Assembly (NCBI GenBank): GCA_039184335.1
Contig: JBCDBD010000010.1
Coordinates: forward strand, 14,362-78,361
DNA length: 64,000 nt
Origin: JBCDBD01 sp039184335
Lineage (GTDB): Bacteria > Bacteroidota > Bacteroidia > Flavobacteriales > Flavobacteriaceae
Direction: 5' to 3'
The translations under genes and the position numbers were made by a program. The notes under the pieces were generated by a model. The model was not told where the DNA came from and made no database searches. It worked only from the letters and a program-made list of their open reading frames with translations. This document shows, piece by piece, positions 19,114 to 27,872 of this stretch (positions are counted from its first letter, which is position 1; each line of letters begins with the position of its first letter).

Positions 19114-19471
19114 AACAAACATTTTTTGGGTTAGACCAGAAACATGTAAAAAATACCTCAAATACTGTGCCGAATAAAGCAGATTTACTGCCTTGTGCCA
19201 GTTTTTTTGTTGAATCCGTAGGGGCAATGCCGGCACCCACTTTCACAACAGTACCCCCTTTTTAAATGATACTGCGCCGTAAACACTTTGTATCCCTCTT
19301 CAGAGAGGTAAAAATCCCCTTTTTCTATGGGAACCCATTTCTTCATTACCATAAAATTACCACTTTACCGGTTATTTTGAATGGTTTGCCCTACTTTTCA
19401 TGCATTTTGTCTGTTTATCGAATTGTTGGCAACATCTATGGGTTTTTGGTTCGTTCCGATAATTTTACGGT

Positions 19472-19479
19472 TATCTTTG
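19472..19479 (+). promoter_or_regulatory. Bacteroidota promoter before the HERIH gene
   Basis: TATCTTTG (TAnnTTTG) with TTTG at 19445-19448, 23 nt upstream, fits both the -33 and -7 elements. The downstream ATG is at 19504, which supports that start over the longer frame. Confidence 0.5.
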
Positions 19480-19503
19480 TATGAATCATATGATATTGGG
19501 GAT

Positions 19504-19830
19504 ATGGTTATAGTCTTTCGGCATTTCTTTTACAAAAACTATGTGGGTCTTTCACTTTGGCCTTTTATCATCCTTAAAGAAGGTGCCCTTAAAAAAGATG
19601 AGGTATTGCTCAGGCATGAACGCATTCACTTACGGCAACAGCTCGAATTGTTGATCGTTCCCTTTTACGTTCTGTACATTGCAGAATGGTTGTTGCGCAC
19701 CGTTTGGTACTTAGATAGCTATCGCGCTTATCAGAACATCAGTTTTGAGCGTGAGGCCTATAGCAATGAACAAAATAGCGCGTACCTTGCGCAAAGAAGG
19801 CCTTTTGCATTTTTGAATTACTTTTTCTGA
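19504..19830 (+). CDS. Small protein with an HExxH motif, possible membrane-associated metallopeptidase relative
   Basis: 108 residues from the ATG at 19504; the frame runs upstream to 19381, but a good promoter lies inside that extension. It contains HERIH (38-42) inside LLRHERIHLRQQLELL, the zinc-binding HExxH signature, immediately followed by a hydrophobic segment (about 48-66) and then EREAYSNEQNSAYL, which could offer a third ligand. The domain looks like a miniature of M48/M56-type peptidases but is too short for an assigned family. Function unproven. Confidence 0.75.
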   Translation: MVIVFRHFFYKNYVGLSLWPFIILKEGALKKDEVLLRHERIHLRQQLELLIVPFYVLYIAEWLLRTVWYLDSYRAYQNISFEREAYSNEQNSAYLAQRRPFAFLNYFF

Positions 19831-19847
19831 TAGTTCACCCTGTTCGC

Positions 19848-20753
19848 GTGAATAGTTGCAATCAGCAAATCGAATGGCCACTTTTAAGAGAAAAGGGCGT
19901 AACGGTTCATGTCAAGCGTGAAGACTTGATTCATCCATTGGTGTCGGGCAACAAGTATCGAAAATTAAAGTACAATCTCTTCGAAGCAAGGGCTCAGGGA
20001 TTTCAAACTTTGCTTACCTTTGGTGGGGCTTTTTCCAACCACATAGCAGCTACGGCATGTGCCGGTCAAGAAGCAGGCTTTGCAACAATTGGTGTCATTC
20101 GGGGAGCAGAGCTAGAGGCACAAAATCCACGAAACCCCACCTTGCAACTGGCTGAAGAACGGGGAATGCAACTGCATTTTGTGTCCCGTGAGGCCTACAG
20201 AACCAAAGACACTCCTCATTTTTTAACTGACCTAAAGCGCCAATGGGGTACATTTTATCTGCTACCAGAAGGTGGGACGAATGTTTTGGCCGTCAAGGGC
20301 TGTACTGAAATTTTGACCGAAGCAGATGCCCGATTTGATATCGTTTGCTGTAGTGTGGGCACTGGTGGTACGATGGCCGGACTTATCAATGCAATAACAC
20401 CGGGGCAGCAGGTTTTGGGCTACCCCGCGCTAAAGGGTGATTTTCTATCCAAAGATATTCGTACTTTAGCCCAAAATGATCATTGGGCATTGATTGCCGA
20501 TTATCATTTTGGCGGATATGCCAAGGTTACCAGGGCATTGATTGATTTTATCAACTCATTCAAGAAAATTACGGGCATACCCTTAGACCCTATTTACACG
20601 GGAAAGCTCTTGTACGGAATCTTGGATATGGTAAAAAAGGATCAATTCAAAAAAGGAACCCGGATTTTGGCCATCCATTCAGGTGGACTTCAAGGCATAA
20701 GCGGCATGAACACGGTATTGAAAAAGAAAAAATTACCCTTATTGGAGTTATGA
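19848..20753 (+). CDS. 1-aminocyclopropane-1-carboxylate deaminase/D-cysteine desulfhydrase family protein
   Basis: 301 residues with a GTG start at 19848; no upstream in-frame alternative was seen. PLP-dependent fold-type II enzyme: the PLP lysine lies in SGNKYRKLKYN (about 34-44), the Asn-containing TFGGAFSNHIAATA loop follows, and the phosphate-binding Gly-rich loop is SVGTGGTMAG. Substrate may be D-cysteine or another small amino acid; the family cannot be resolved further here. Its stop overlaps the next ATG (ATGA). Confidence 0.92.
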   Translation: MNSCNQQIEWPLLREKGVTVHVKREDLIHPLVSGNKYRKLKYNLFEARAQGFQTLLTFGGAFSNHIAATACAGQEAGFATIGVIRGAELEAQNPRNPTLQLAEERGMQLHFVSREAYRTKDTPHFLTDLKRQWGTFYLLPEGGTNVLAVKGCTEILTEADARFDIVCCSVGTGGTMAGLINAITPGQQVLGYPALKGDFLSKDIRTLAQNDHWALIADYHFGGYAKVTRALIDFINSFKKITGIPLDPIYTGKLLYGILDMVKKDQFKKGTRILAIHSGGLQGISGMNTVLKKKKLPLLEL

Positions 20754-21598
20754 TGAAACAATTGGCCTATCTGCTTCTGACACTCTTGTTTCTGGCAAGC
20801 TGTGGCACTAAAAAGCGTACAGTGTCACAACAGAGGGCCCCAGCAAAAAAGCAGTCTGTCTATCAACCGAATTCAGGCATATCGGGAGCCAAGGTCAACA
20901 AAAACGAGCTATATCCGTTACCAGAAGATCCCGGTAGATTTTTGCAGTTTCCCATAGCTTCCACTACTGAATACATTGCGACCTTTGCCGAAATGGCCCA
21001 GTATGAAATGCGCGCTTTTGGTATTCCGGCCAGTATTACTTTGGCACAGGGTATTTTGGAAAGTGGATCCGGGCGGGGTGAACTCACCCGAAAGACCAAC
21101 AATCATTTTGGGATCAAGTGCCATGCAGGTTGGGATGGCGAATTTGATTTTCACGATGACGATGAAAAGGGAGAATGCTTTCGAAAGTATAACCATCCCA
21201 TGTATTCTTTTCGTGACCACAGTATTTTTCTTTCTTCGCGTTCGCGCTATCGCCTCTTGTTCAATTACCGACGTGATGACTATAAAAAATGGGCACAAGG
21301 TTTGAGACAGGCAGGCTATGCCACAGATCGTAAATACCCGCAAAAGTTGATCGCACTGATCGAAAGGTACCAACTCTACAGATACGACGACGAAGTTTTG
21401 CGAGGCGGTTTTGAGTCGGTGCGCAAACCCAAAAGCTATGAAGTTCATACCCATGTGGTCGAAAAAGGTGATACCCTTTATGGGCTTTCTAAAAAATACA
21501 GGATGTCGATAGAAGAATTGATGCAGTTGAATAACTTGAACAGTACCCATTTATCTGTTGGGCAGTTCATTAATATCCGAAAAGAAAAAGTAAAGTAG
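20750..21598 (+). CDS. Glucosaminidase-domain lipoprotein with LysM
   Basis: 282 residues. Lipobox LASC (Cys18), a Lys/Gln linker, then a glucosaminidase (GH73/FlgJ-like) domain (about 75-215) with ITLAQGILESGSGRGELTRKTNNHFGIKC containing the catalytic Glu. A C-terminal LysM motif (HVVEKGDTLYGLSKKYRMSIEELMQLN) follows. Likely outer-membrane-anchored N-acetylglucosaminidase acting on peptidoglycan. Coupled to the upstream deaminase-like gene and 3 nt before hemL. Confidence 0.94.
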   Translation: MMKQLAYLLLTLLFLASCGTKKRTVSQQRAPAKKQSVYQPNSGISGAKVNKNELYPLPEDPGRFLQFPIASTTEYIATFAEMAQYEMRAFGIPASITLAQGILESGSGRGELTRKTNNHFGIKCHAGWDGEFDFHDDDEKGECFRKYNHPMYSFRDHSIFLSSRSRYRLLFNYRRDDYKKWAQGLRQAGYATDRKYPQKLIALIERYQLYRYDDEVLRGGFESVRKPKSYEVHTHVVEKGDTLYGLSKKYRMSIEELMQLNNLNSTHLSVGQFINIRKEKVK

Positions 21599-21601
21599 CT
21601 T

Positions 21602-22879
21602 ATGCGGTACCAGCGCAGCAGTGCCTTGTTTTCTGAGGCCAAGACCTATATTCCAGGGGGGGTCAATTCTCCAGTTCGTGCATTTAAGGCTGTTGGGGGC
21701 GAGCCTATCTTTATTAAAGAGGCCAAAGGACCTTATCTGTATGATGAAGATGAAAACCAATACATCGATTATATTGCTTCTTGGGGCCCCTTATTATTCG
21801 GGCATGCCTATGAGCCTGTTATTAAGGCAGTGGTCGAGAGGGCCCATAAAGGGACTTCTTTCGGAATACCGACCGAAATGGAGACCAAATTGGCGAGATT
21901 GGCAGTGCGCATGGTACCAAACATTGACAAGATTCGTTTTGTGAACAGTGGTACCGAGGCTTGTATGAGTGCCGTTCGCTTGGCACGCGGTTATACGGGC
22001 AAAGATAAGATCATTAAGTTTTCGGGCTGTTACCATGGCCACTCTGATTCATTCTTGATTCAGGCAGGCAGTGGGGCTGTTACTTTTGGTAGCCCTAATA
22101 GTCCGGGGGTAACCCAAGGTACGGCCAAGGATACCTTATTGGCCGACTATAATGATTTAGAAGGGGTCAAGGCTTTGGTAACGGCGAACAAAGGTGAAAT
22201 AGCAGCGATTATTTTGGAACCCATAGCGGGCAATATGGGCTGCATCATTCCCACAGACGAATTTATGCATGGGCTTCGGGAGCTTTGTACCCAAGAAGGG
22301 ATACTGTTGCTGTTTGATGAGGTGATGACCGGTTTTCGTTTGGCTAGGGGAGGGGCTCAGGAAGCACTGGGCATTGATGCCGATATCGTGATGTTTGGCA
22401 AGGTCATTGGCGGGGGACTGCCCGTGGGGGCTTTTGCGGCCCGAACAGAAATTATGGCCCATTTGGCTCCTGATGGGCCTGTTTATCAGGCAGGTACCTT
22501 AAGTGGAAACCCCTTAGCGATGGGTGCAGGTTTGGCCATGTTGACCGAAATTGACCAACGCCCAGAAGTATTTGACAGCTTGGCGAAAAAGACTGCTTAC
22601 CTGCATCAGCAAATCACCGAAGTATTGGGCGAAAAAGGGATTCCCCATCAGGTCAATCGTTTTGGAAGCATGATCTCGGTTCATTTTTGCGATACCCCCG
22701 TAGTAGATTTTGCAAGTGCTGCCAAAGGCAATAACAATACCTTTAAACGATACTTTCATGGGATGCTCGATCAAGGGATATATTTGCCACCTTCCGCTTT
22801 TGAAAGCTATTTTTTAAACGATGCCCTCAGCTATGCTGATTTGGATGTGACAATAGCTGCAATCAAAAACATATTTTAG
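21602..22879 (+). CDS. hemL: Glutamate-1-semialdehyde 2,1-aminomutase
   Basis: 425 residues, normal length. PLP enzyme converting glutamate-1-semialdehyde to 5-aminolevulinate in tetrapyrrole synthesis. Signature segments are PGGVNSPVRAF, FVNSGTEACMSAVRLARGYTGKDKIIKFSGCYHGH, LLFDEVMTGFR, and the PLP-binding lysine in MFGKVIGGGLPVGAFA. Third gene of a tight run starting at 19848. Confidence 0.98.
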   Translation: MRYQRSSALFSEAKTYIPGGVNSPVRAFKAVGGEPIFIKEAKGPYLYDEDENQYIDYIASWGPLLFGHAYEPVIKAVVERAHKGTSFGIPTEMETKLARLAVRMVPNIDKIRFVNSGTEACMSAVRLARGYTGKDKIIKFSGCYHGHSDSFLIQAGSGAVTFGSPNSPGVTQGTAKDTLLADYNDLEGVKALVTANKGEIAAIILEPIAGNMGCIIPTDEFMHGLRELCTQEGILLLFDEVMTGFRLARGGAQEALGIDADIVMFGKVIGGGLPVGAFAARTEIMAHLAPDGPVYQAGTLSGNPLAMGAGLAMLTEIDQRPEVFDSLAKKTAYLHQQITEVLGEKGIPHQVNRFGSMISVHFCDTPVVDFASAAKGNNNTFKRYFHGMLDQGIYLPPSAFESYFLNDALSYADLDVTIAAIKNIF

Positions 22880-22885
22880 GTATTT

Positions 22886-23629
22886 TTAGTCCAGTTCATT
22901 TTGAAGCAAGTCAAAATAGCGTGCTGCGATAAATTTTGCCCCAGTTTCATTATAGTGTACGTCATCAGTCAATAAGCTGTCGTTGAAACCTGTGACCATA
23001 TCAACTGTCAATACCCTTGAATTCGGGGTGCTTTGCTGTGAGGCAATCACAACAACATCTTGTTGCAATTGGTTGAAGAAAGCAGTCAATTGCGCCGTCA
23101 TCACCTCTGATTTTGCCGGAGCCAATTGTTCGATGATAATGGTTACCTCGGAATTTGCTGATTGAATGGCATCAATGATTTCATTGATATTTGAAATCGC
23201 CTGACCGTATGGGTCACCATTTAGGGCATCATTGCCACCAGGGGAACTAAAAAGCACAATATCAGGGGCCCCAGCTAGGGCCAACCAATCATCGATACCG
23301 TTTAAAATTTGACCTGAAGTCCATCCTCCCCGTCCTTCGTGGTCCATGTCAAAGATGGCATCGTTGTATGTGGGGTATGGGGCGTCATCTTTCATGGTGC
23401 CAATAAAATCAAATTCCACATCATTATCCACCAATAACTTCCAGAGTTCATAGCGGTAACTTTCAAATTCGGGTCGGGCTCCTTCCACACGTGAAGCACC
23501 CAATGGCATGATTCTGTTTTTTACATTTTTCAAATCCAGATGAGCTGTCTCATCAGTATCCCTATCATCACTGCAAGATTGTACAACAATTAATAAAGGC
23601 AGGAGCAGTAGCGAAAACTTGTATGTCAT
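22886..23629 (-). CDS. SGNH/GDSL-type hydrolase lipoprotein
   Basis: 247 residues. Lipobox with Cys19 followed by SDDRDTDE, close to the surface-export signal of Flavobacteriia lipoproteins. SGNH blocks are visible: the catalytic Ser in MPLGASRVEG, Asn in SSPGGNDAL, and Asp-x-x-His in DDVHYNETG. Likely carbohydrate esterase, perhaps polysaccharide deacetylation. It lies downstream of and in the same direction as the TonB receptor (47-nt gap), so it may be part of that regulon. Confidence 0.88.
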   Translation of the reverse strand: MTYKFSLLLLPLLIVVQSCSDDRDTDETAHLDLKNVKNRIMPLGASRVEGARPEFESYRYELWKLLVDNDVEFDFIGTMKDDAPYPTYNDAIFDMDHEGRGGWTSGQILNGIDDWLALAGAPDIVLFSSPGGNDALNGDPYGQAISNINEIIDAIQSANSEVTIIIEQLAPAKSEVMTAQLTAFFNQLQQDVVVIASQQSTPNSRVLTVDMVTGFNDSLLTDDVHYNETGAKFIAARYFDLLQNELD

Positions 23630-23676
23630 ATGAAGTATTTTATGGGGAAACCGGAAACTATCGAAACACCCTACCC

Positions 23677-26328
23677 CTAAAAAGTAAACCGGAATAAAAA
23701 ATTAGGTGTCAGCCCCAACGACAATTGCTCTACTTGATCGATTTCCTGTAGGCCAGTTTGCGCATCTTCATCGACCCGGTAAAATACCGAAAGCGGTACT
23801 TGTCGCGCATAGATATTTTGGAGCGATAGCCCTAAGGTGCCTTGGTTGTTGTTTTTTGAAGAAAGTTTAAAACGGTGCTGTAGTGAAGCATCCAAACGAT
23901 GGTAATCGGGCAGGCGTTCACTATTGATGGTGCCAAAGCCAATCTCACCGGTGAGTTCATCAAACCCTGCTATTGGGGTGAAGGGCGCTCCACTCCTAAA
24001 ATTCCAGCCCAATGAAAACTGCCAATTTCCCTGCCCATAGGTGTTGGAGAGCGTAAGGTTGTGCGAGATGTCATTATTGCCCGGAAATTTGTTGGTCTGT
24101 AGTTCATCAAAACGGTATTCCACATTGTTGTAACTGTATCCCATACCTATGCGATAATTGCCCCATTGTTTTTTGAGCAAGATATCGAGGCCAATAATAC
24201 CACTTGTTCCCTGGGAATAATTTTCAGAGACATTGGTAAAACCGTTTGTGAACGAGGTCAGGCCATCAATTTTCTTCAAATAGCCATCTATGTCAATGGT
24301 CCATCCCTTATGGTCGAACAATAGGCCTGTTGAATATTGTTCGCTTTCAAGCAAGGGAAAATCATCATTGTCCGTCAGTGTCCATGTACCGTTTTCCAAC
24401 CTTGATTGTGTATCTTCAAATTCGATCAATTGACTGATGGTCTGGTATCTTTTTTCTGCAGTCACCTTTAAACGCAAGGTTTTGCTAAGCGGATATTCGG
24501 CATTCAACCGTGGTTCAAAATACCAATGCTGCAATAGTGAAAAAGTAGAGGCCCGTAGCCCCAGACGTAAAAGCCCCCGATTTTTTGGGCGAAAATAATA
24601 GGCGCCGTAAATGGAATGTGTGGTATTTTCACGGTCAGATATTTCATTGAAATCGCGTTCATCTTCTGAAGATTCCACTCCCTCTTGGTCCTCATCTTCA
24701 GGTTCGATATCGTCGTCACCTGCCTCGTCTCTAAAAAGTTGGTAAAACACATCATTTTTAGAGGCTTGATAGCCTACCTTCACTGAATGTCTTTTGTTGA
24801 AATCGTACATTAAGGCACTATGTAGACCATAATCCCTTACTGTATTGCGGCGAAGGTTTTCTTCTTGAACCGTTTGATTTTCTTGAACCTGGTTTTGATA
24901 ACTACTTTCATAATCCGTATAATAGGCACTTAGGGTGTGGTGCCATCGGTCAGCTTTGATACCACTCCATTCAAGGCTTAGCCCTTGGTTTTCTGTGGTC
25001 AAGATATCTTGTTCTAGGTTTTCATCGTCTTGCAATTGAAAATCAAGATTGTTATTGGTCAATAGCCCATTGAGGTAAATGCTATCTTTTTCTGAAGGCC
25101 GTATGATCAATTTAATATTGGTATCGTAGAAGAAGAAGGTTTCTTCCCCTTCCAAAATGTACTCCTCATCCTCTTCTTCCAAAATGGTTTGTCCGCTGGC
25201 GTCATTGACCACAATCGTATTCTGGAATACCTTTTCGAAAATAGCATCATAGGTGGGCGTGGTCAAGTTACCGATATCGGCGTAGGATCTTCGACCTGAA
25301 ACTACAAGTCCGATCGATTCGCTCAAGCGTGCCTTGACATAGGCATCAACCTGTGTTCCATTTAAACCTAGCCCAACCGAAGTGTCATCGGGAATTTCAG
25401 TTTCGCCTTGAATAGCGATGACCCCTGAAATGCGGTCACCATACTCAGGACTGGCACCACTTTTGAAGATTGTGGCGTTGGTGGTAACATAGGGATTGAA
25501 TAAGGAGAGCATACCGAAGAAATGCCCGGTATTGTACATTTTGATGCCATCATATAAAATCAAGTTTTGGTCGGCAGCACCCCCTCTGATCTGAATGTCA
25601 GATACGGTTTCGTCAATACTGGTAATACCGGGAAGCCACTGTACCGACTGTAAAATATCAGGTTCGACCAAACCTGGTAGGATGCCCTGTTCATTTGAGG
25701 TCAAGGTCAATGACCCATCTTTGTTCTTGTCAATCCCTTGAATGAGGTATGAACGTACCACCACTTCACTGAGGGATGCTGCTTGTGGGTTCAAGAAAAT
25801 GTTCTTGCAAGCATTGGTATTAAAATCAGCTTCATAAAGTAACCTGCTTGTGTAGCCTACATACTGGATCAATACGCCACGGGTAAGGTTTTCTTCTTGA
25901 ATGGTGAAATACCCGTCTTCGTCGGTGGTATATCCCCTTGTAGTGCCTTTGATCACAATGGTGGCCAAGGGGAGCGGTGTCTTGGTGATGATATCGAACA
26001 AATATCCGCATACCGATGTTTTGGTATGTGGTAGGCTAATGATGACCTGATTGTCCCCAATTTTTTCAAAAACAAGTTTTGTGTTGTTTGAAAGTTGTGT
26101 TAACAGTACATCAACGGTACGTAGCGCAGTTTCTAAGGTAACCGTTTTACCGGAGATGAGCTCGTTGGAATAGGAAAAACGCAATGCCGTCTTTGCCTCA
26201 ATATCGTCTAACACCACTTTTAGCGGGGTCTTCTCATAATGGACAGTAACACTGGTTTGACCCTTTAATAGTGAAGATTGCAGTGAAAAAAGAAGAAACA
26301 AAAAAAATCGAAGTGCTCTAACGCGCAT
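23677..26328 (-). CDS. TonB-dependent receptor with STN signalling domain (FecA-like transducer)
   Basis: 883 residues. After a signal peptide comes a secretin/TonB short N-terminal (STN) domain (about 24-105), a carboxypeptidase-regulatory-like domain (GYLFDIITKTPLPLATIVIKG), a plug domain (about 200-300; DILQSVQWLPGI, QIRGGAADQNLILYDGI) and an outer-membrane barrel ending in Phe. The substrate is unknown. It overlaps the fecR-like gene by 11 nt, so it is the output and sensor of the sigma/anti-sigma pair upstream. Confidence 0.95.
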   Translation of the reverse strand: MRVRALRFFLFLLFSLQSSLLKGQTSVTVHYEKTPLKVVLDDIEAKTALRFSYSNELISGKTVTLETALRTVDVLLTQLSNNTKLVFEKIGDNQVIISLPHTKTSVCGYLFDIITKTPLPLATIVIKGTTRGYTTDEDGYFTIQEENLTRGVLIQYVGYTSRLLYEADFNTNACKNIFLNPQAASLSEVVVRSYLIQGIDKNKDGSLTLTSNEQGILPGLVEPDILQSVQWLPGITSIDETVSDIQIRGGAADQNLILYDGIKMYNTGHFFGMLSLFNPYVTTNATIFKSGASPEYGDRISGVIAIQGETEIPDDTSVGLGLNGTQVDAYVKARLSESIGLVVSGRRSYADIGNLTTPTYDAIFEKVFQNTIVVNDASGQTILEEEDEEYILEGEETFFFYDTNIKLIIRPSEKDSIYLNGLLTNNNLDFQLQDDENLEQDILTTENQGLSLEWSGIKADRWHHTLSAYYTDYESSYQNQVQENQTVQEENLRRNTVRDYGLHSALMYDFNKRHSVKVGYQASKNDVFYQLFRDEAGDDDIEPEDEDQEGVESSEDERDFNEISDRENTTHSIYGAYYFRPKNRGLLRLGLRASTFSLLQHWYFEPRLNAEYPLSKTLRLKVTAEKRYQTISQLIEFEDTQSRLENGTWTLTDNDDFPLLESEQYSTGLLFDHKGWTIDIDGYLKKIDGLTSFTNGFTNVSENYSQGTSGIIGLDILLKKQWGNYRIGMGYSYNNVEYRFDELQTNKFPGNNDISHNLTLSNTYGQGNWQFSLGWNFRSGAPFTPIAGFDELTGEIGFGTINSERLPDYHRLDASLQHRFKLSSKNNNQGTLGLSLQNIYARQVPLSVFYRVDEDAQTGLQEIDQVEQLSLGLTPNFLFRFTF

Positions 26329-27229
26329 TAAGGGTTACCGTTTTTTGGTCTTCAGAAAGTTCATACTCAATTCCCATCGGCACAAATACAGATTTTAATG
26401 CCAGTTGTAGGTCATCATGGATAAAGGTTCCCGTAAAATGACCTTTTAGCAATGATGGCGCATACGAAAATGAAATGCCATACTGGTAGTGCAATTCGTT
26501 CATCACGGCCAACAGTTCAGCATTTGAAAAACGACTTATGCCGGTTTGCCAAGGCGGTTCTTGGTCACTGTGCCTAAATTCCAATAAAATGTTGCCTTTT
26601 AATTGAACGGCGTCACCTGCGTTTAAGTATGATCGTTGTTGTTCGACGTCATTTTCATACCGTACCTGACCTTCATAACAGTGCAGCTCAAAAGAGTTTG
26701 CCCTGGTCTTGACATTGAATTCGGTGCCCAAAACGCTCACCGTGCCCGATTTGGTGACAACCGTAAATCCTTTTCCTTTGGTAACGGTAAAAAATCCTTC
26801 ACCGGTAAGGTCAACATCCTTATTTTTTTTCCAAAAAAAACGTTGGCGCCTCAAGGTAGATTGGGCATTCAATACCACATGCGTGCCGTCAGGAAGTACC
26901 ACCTCGGATTTTTCTCCAATGGTCGTCGAATAGGTTACCTTACTAAAGAACAACCCAAAGAATACCAACAGGGAAGCCGCAATACCTATGGCATAGTACA
27001 ACGGTCTCAACCGTATGGTCTTGGATGGTTTTTGTCGATGGATTCCTTGCCATACCTTCTCACGAAGGGCTTCTTTGTCAAAATCGGGTTTTTCAAAAGC
27101 CTCCAATCCCCTGGTCAATGCCTGGTACGCTTCATATTCTGATGATGCCTCAAATTCAGCACGTTCTTTTTCGGTCAGCTTGCCTGCAAGCCAACGTGCC
27201 ATGATGGTATCATCTTTGTCTTCAAACAT
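26318..27229 (-). CDS. FecR family anti-sigma factor
   Basis: 303 residues: a short cytoplasmic N-terminus that binds sigma (MARWLAGKLTEKERAEFE), a TM helix (about 83-103), then a periplasmic FecR domain (EKSEVVLPDGTHVVLNAQSTLRRQ; GEGFFTVTKGKGFTVVTKSGTVSVLGTEFNV) and a C-terminal DUF4974-type segment. It transfers the receptor signal to the ECF sigma factor. Confidence 0.95.
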   Translation of the reverse strand: MFEDKDDTIMARWLAGKLTEKERAEFEASSEYEAYQALTRGLEAFEKPDFDKEALREKVWQGIHRQKPSKTIRLRPLYYAIGIAASLLVFFGLFFSKVTYSTTIGEKSEVVLPDGTHVVLNAQSTLRRQRFFWKKNKDVDLTGEGFFTVTKGKGFTVVTKSGTVSVLGTEFNVKTRANSFELHCYEGQVRYENDVEQQRSYLNAGDAVQLKGNILLEFRHSDQEPPWQTGISRFSNAELLAVMNELHYQYGISFSYAPSLLKGHFTGTFIHDDLQLALKSVFVPMGIEYELSEDQKTVTLNAR

Positions 27230-27287
27230 CGTTTTGCTTCATTCACCAAGAGAACAGATTTTACGCTATTTACCCTACCCCTGGTCG

Positions 27288-27800
27288 TTAGATATTCTTT
27301 ACGGTCTTTCGCAACTTGACCAATGCCTTGTGCATCCGTTTTTCAATGGCCTTTTGTGACACTCCCAAAAATTCGGCAATCTCCTTATAGGTCATTTGAT
27401 CCATTCTGTTCAGCAGAAACACCTCGCGTTGCCCTTCGGGCAAGTTGGCGATGGCCGACTGTAAATGGTGTAAAAATTCCTTTTCCTCCAATTGAAATTC
27501 CGGGGTCTCCTTATCTGCGCGTTTTTGTGGTCGCTTCGCATATTTTAAGACCACCTTTTGATGTTCCACTTCGTTGTAGAATGCGTTCTTGGCAACCGCA
27601 AACAAAAATCCACGGGCTTTTTCAAACAAGACTTTTTTACAGTTGTTCCAAAGTTTGATAAAAGCCTCCTGTACCAAATCCTCCGCCTGTTGCATGTCAC
27701 CACATTGGTAGTACAGGTAATTGCGCAAGGATTCAGCATTGAGATCAAACAGCTTGTCAAAAACCCTTTTTTCACAAATTGAGGTATCGCTTTGGCTCAT
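27288..27800 (-). CDS. ECF RNA polymerase sigma factor
   Basis: 170 residues with sigma-70 region 2 (LRNYLYYQCGDMQQAEDLVQEAFIKLW) and region 4 (LPEGQREVFLLNRMDQMTYKEIAEFLGVSQKAIEKRMHKAL). First gene of the sigma-FecR-TonB receptor unit (58-nt gap to fecR). Divergent from the transglutaminase/7TM operon. Confidence 0.95.
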   Translation of the reverse strand: MSQSDTSICEKRVFDKLFDLNAESLRNYLYYQCGDMQQAEDLVQEAFIKLWNNCKKVLFEKARGFLFAVAKNAFYNEVEHQKVVLKYAKRPQKRADKETPEFQLEEKEFLHHLQSAIANLPEGQREVFLLNRMDQMTYKEIAEFLGVSQKAIEKRMHKALVKLRKTVKNI

Positions 27801-27872
27801 TTAAGGATTTTTTCTAGGGGGGGTGGGGTGAATTCAAAGTATCCTGTTCTAGTATCAAAACTAAAAAAATAA

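Noticed and set aside
23677..27800. Sigma-FecR-TonB receptor unit as a novel system
   Set aside because: Standard Bacteroidota transmembrane signalling arrangement; only the substrate is unknown.
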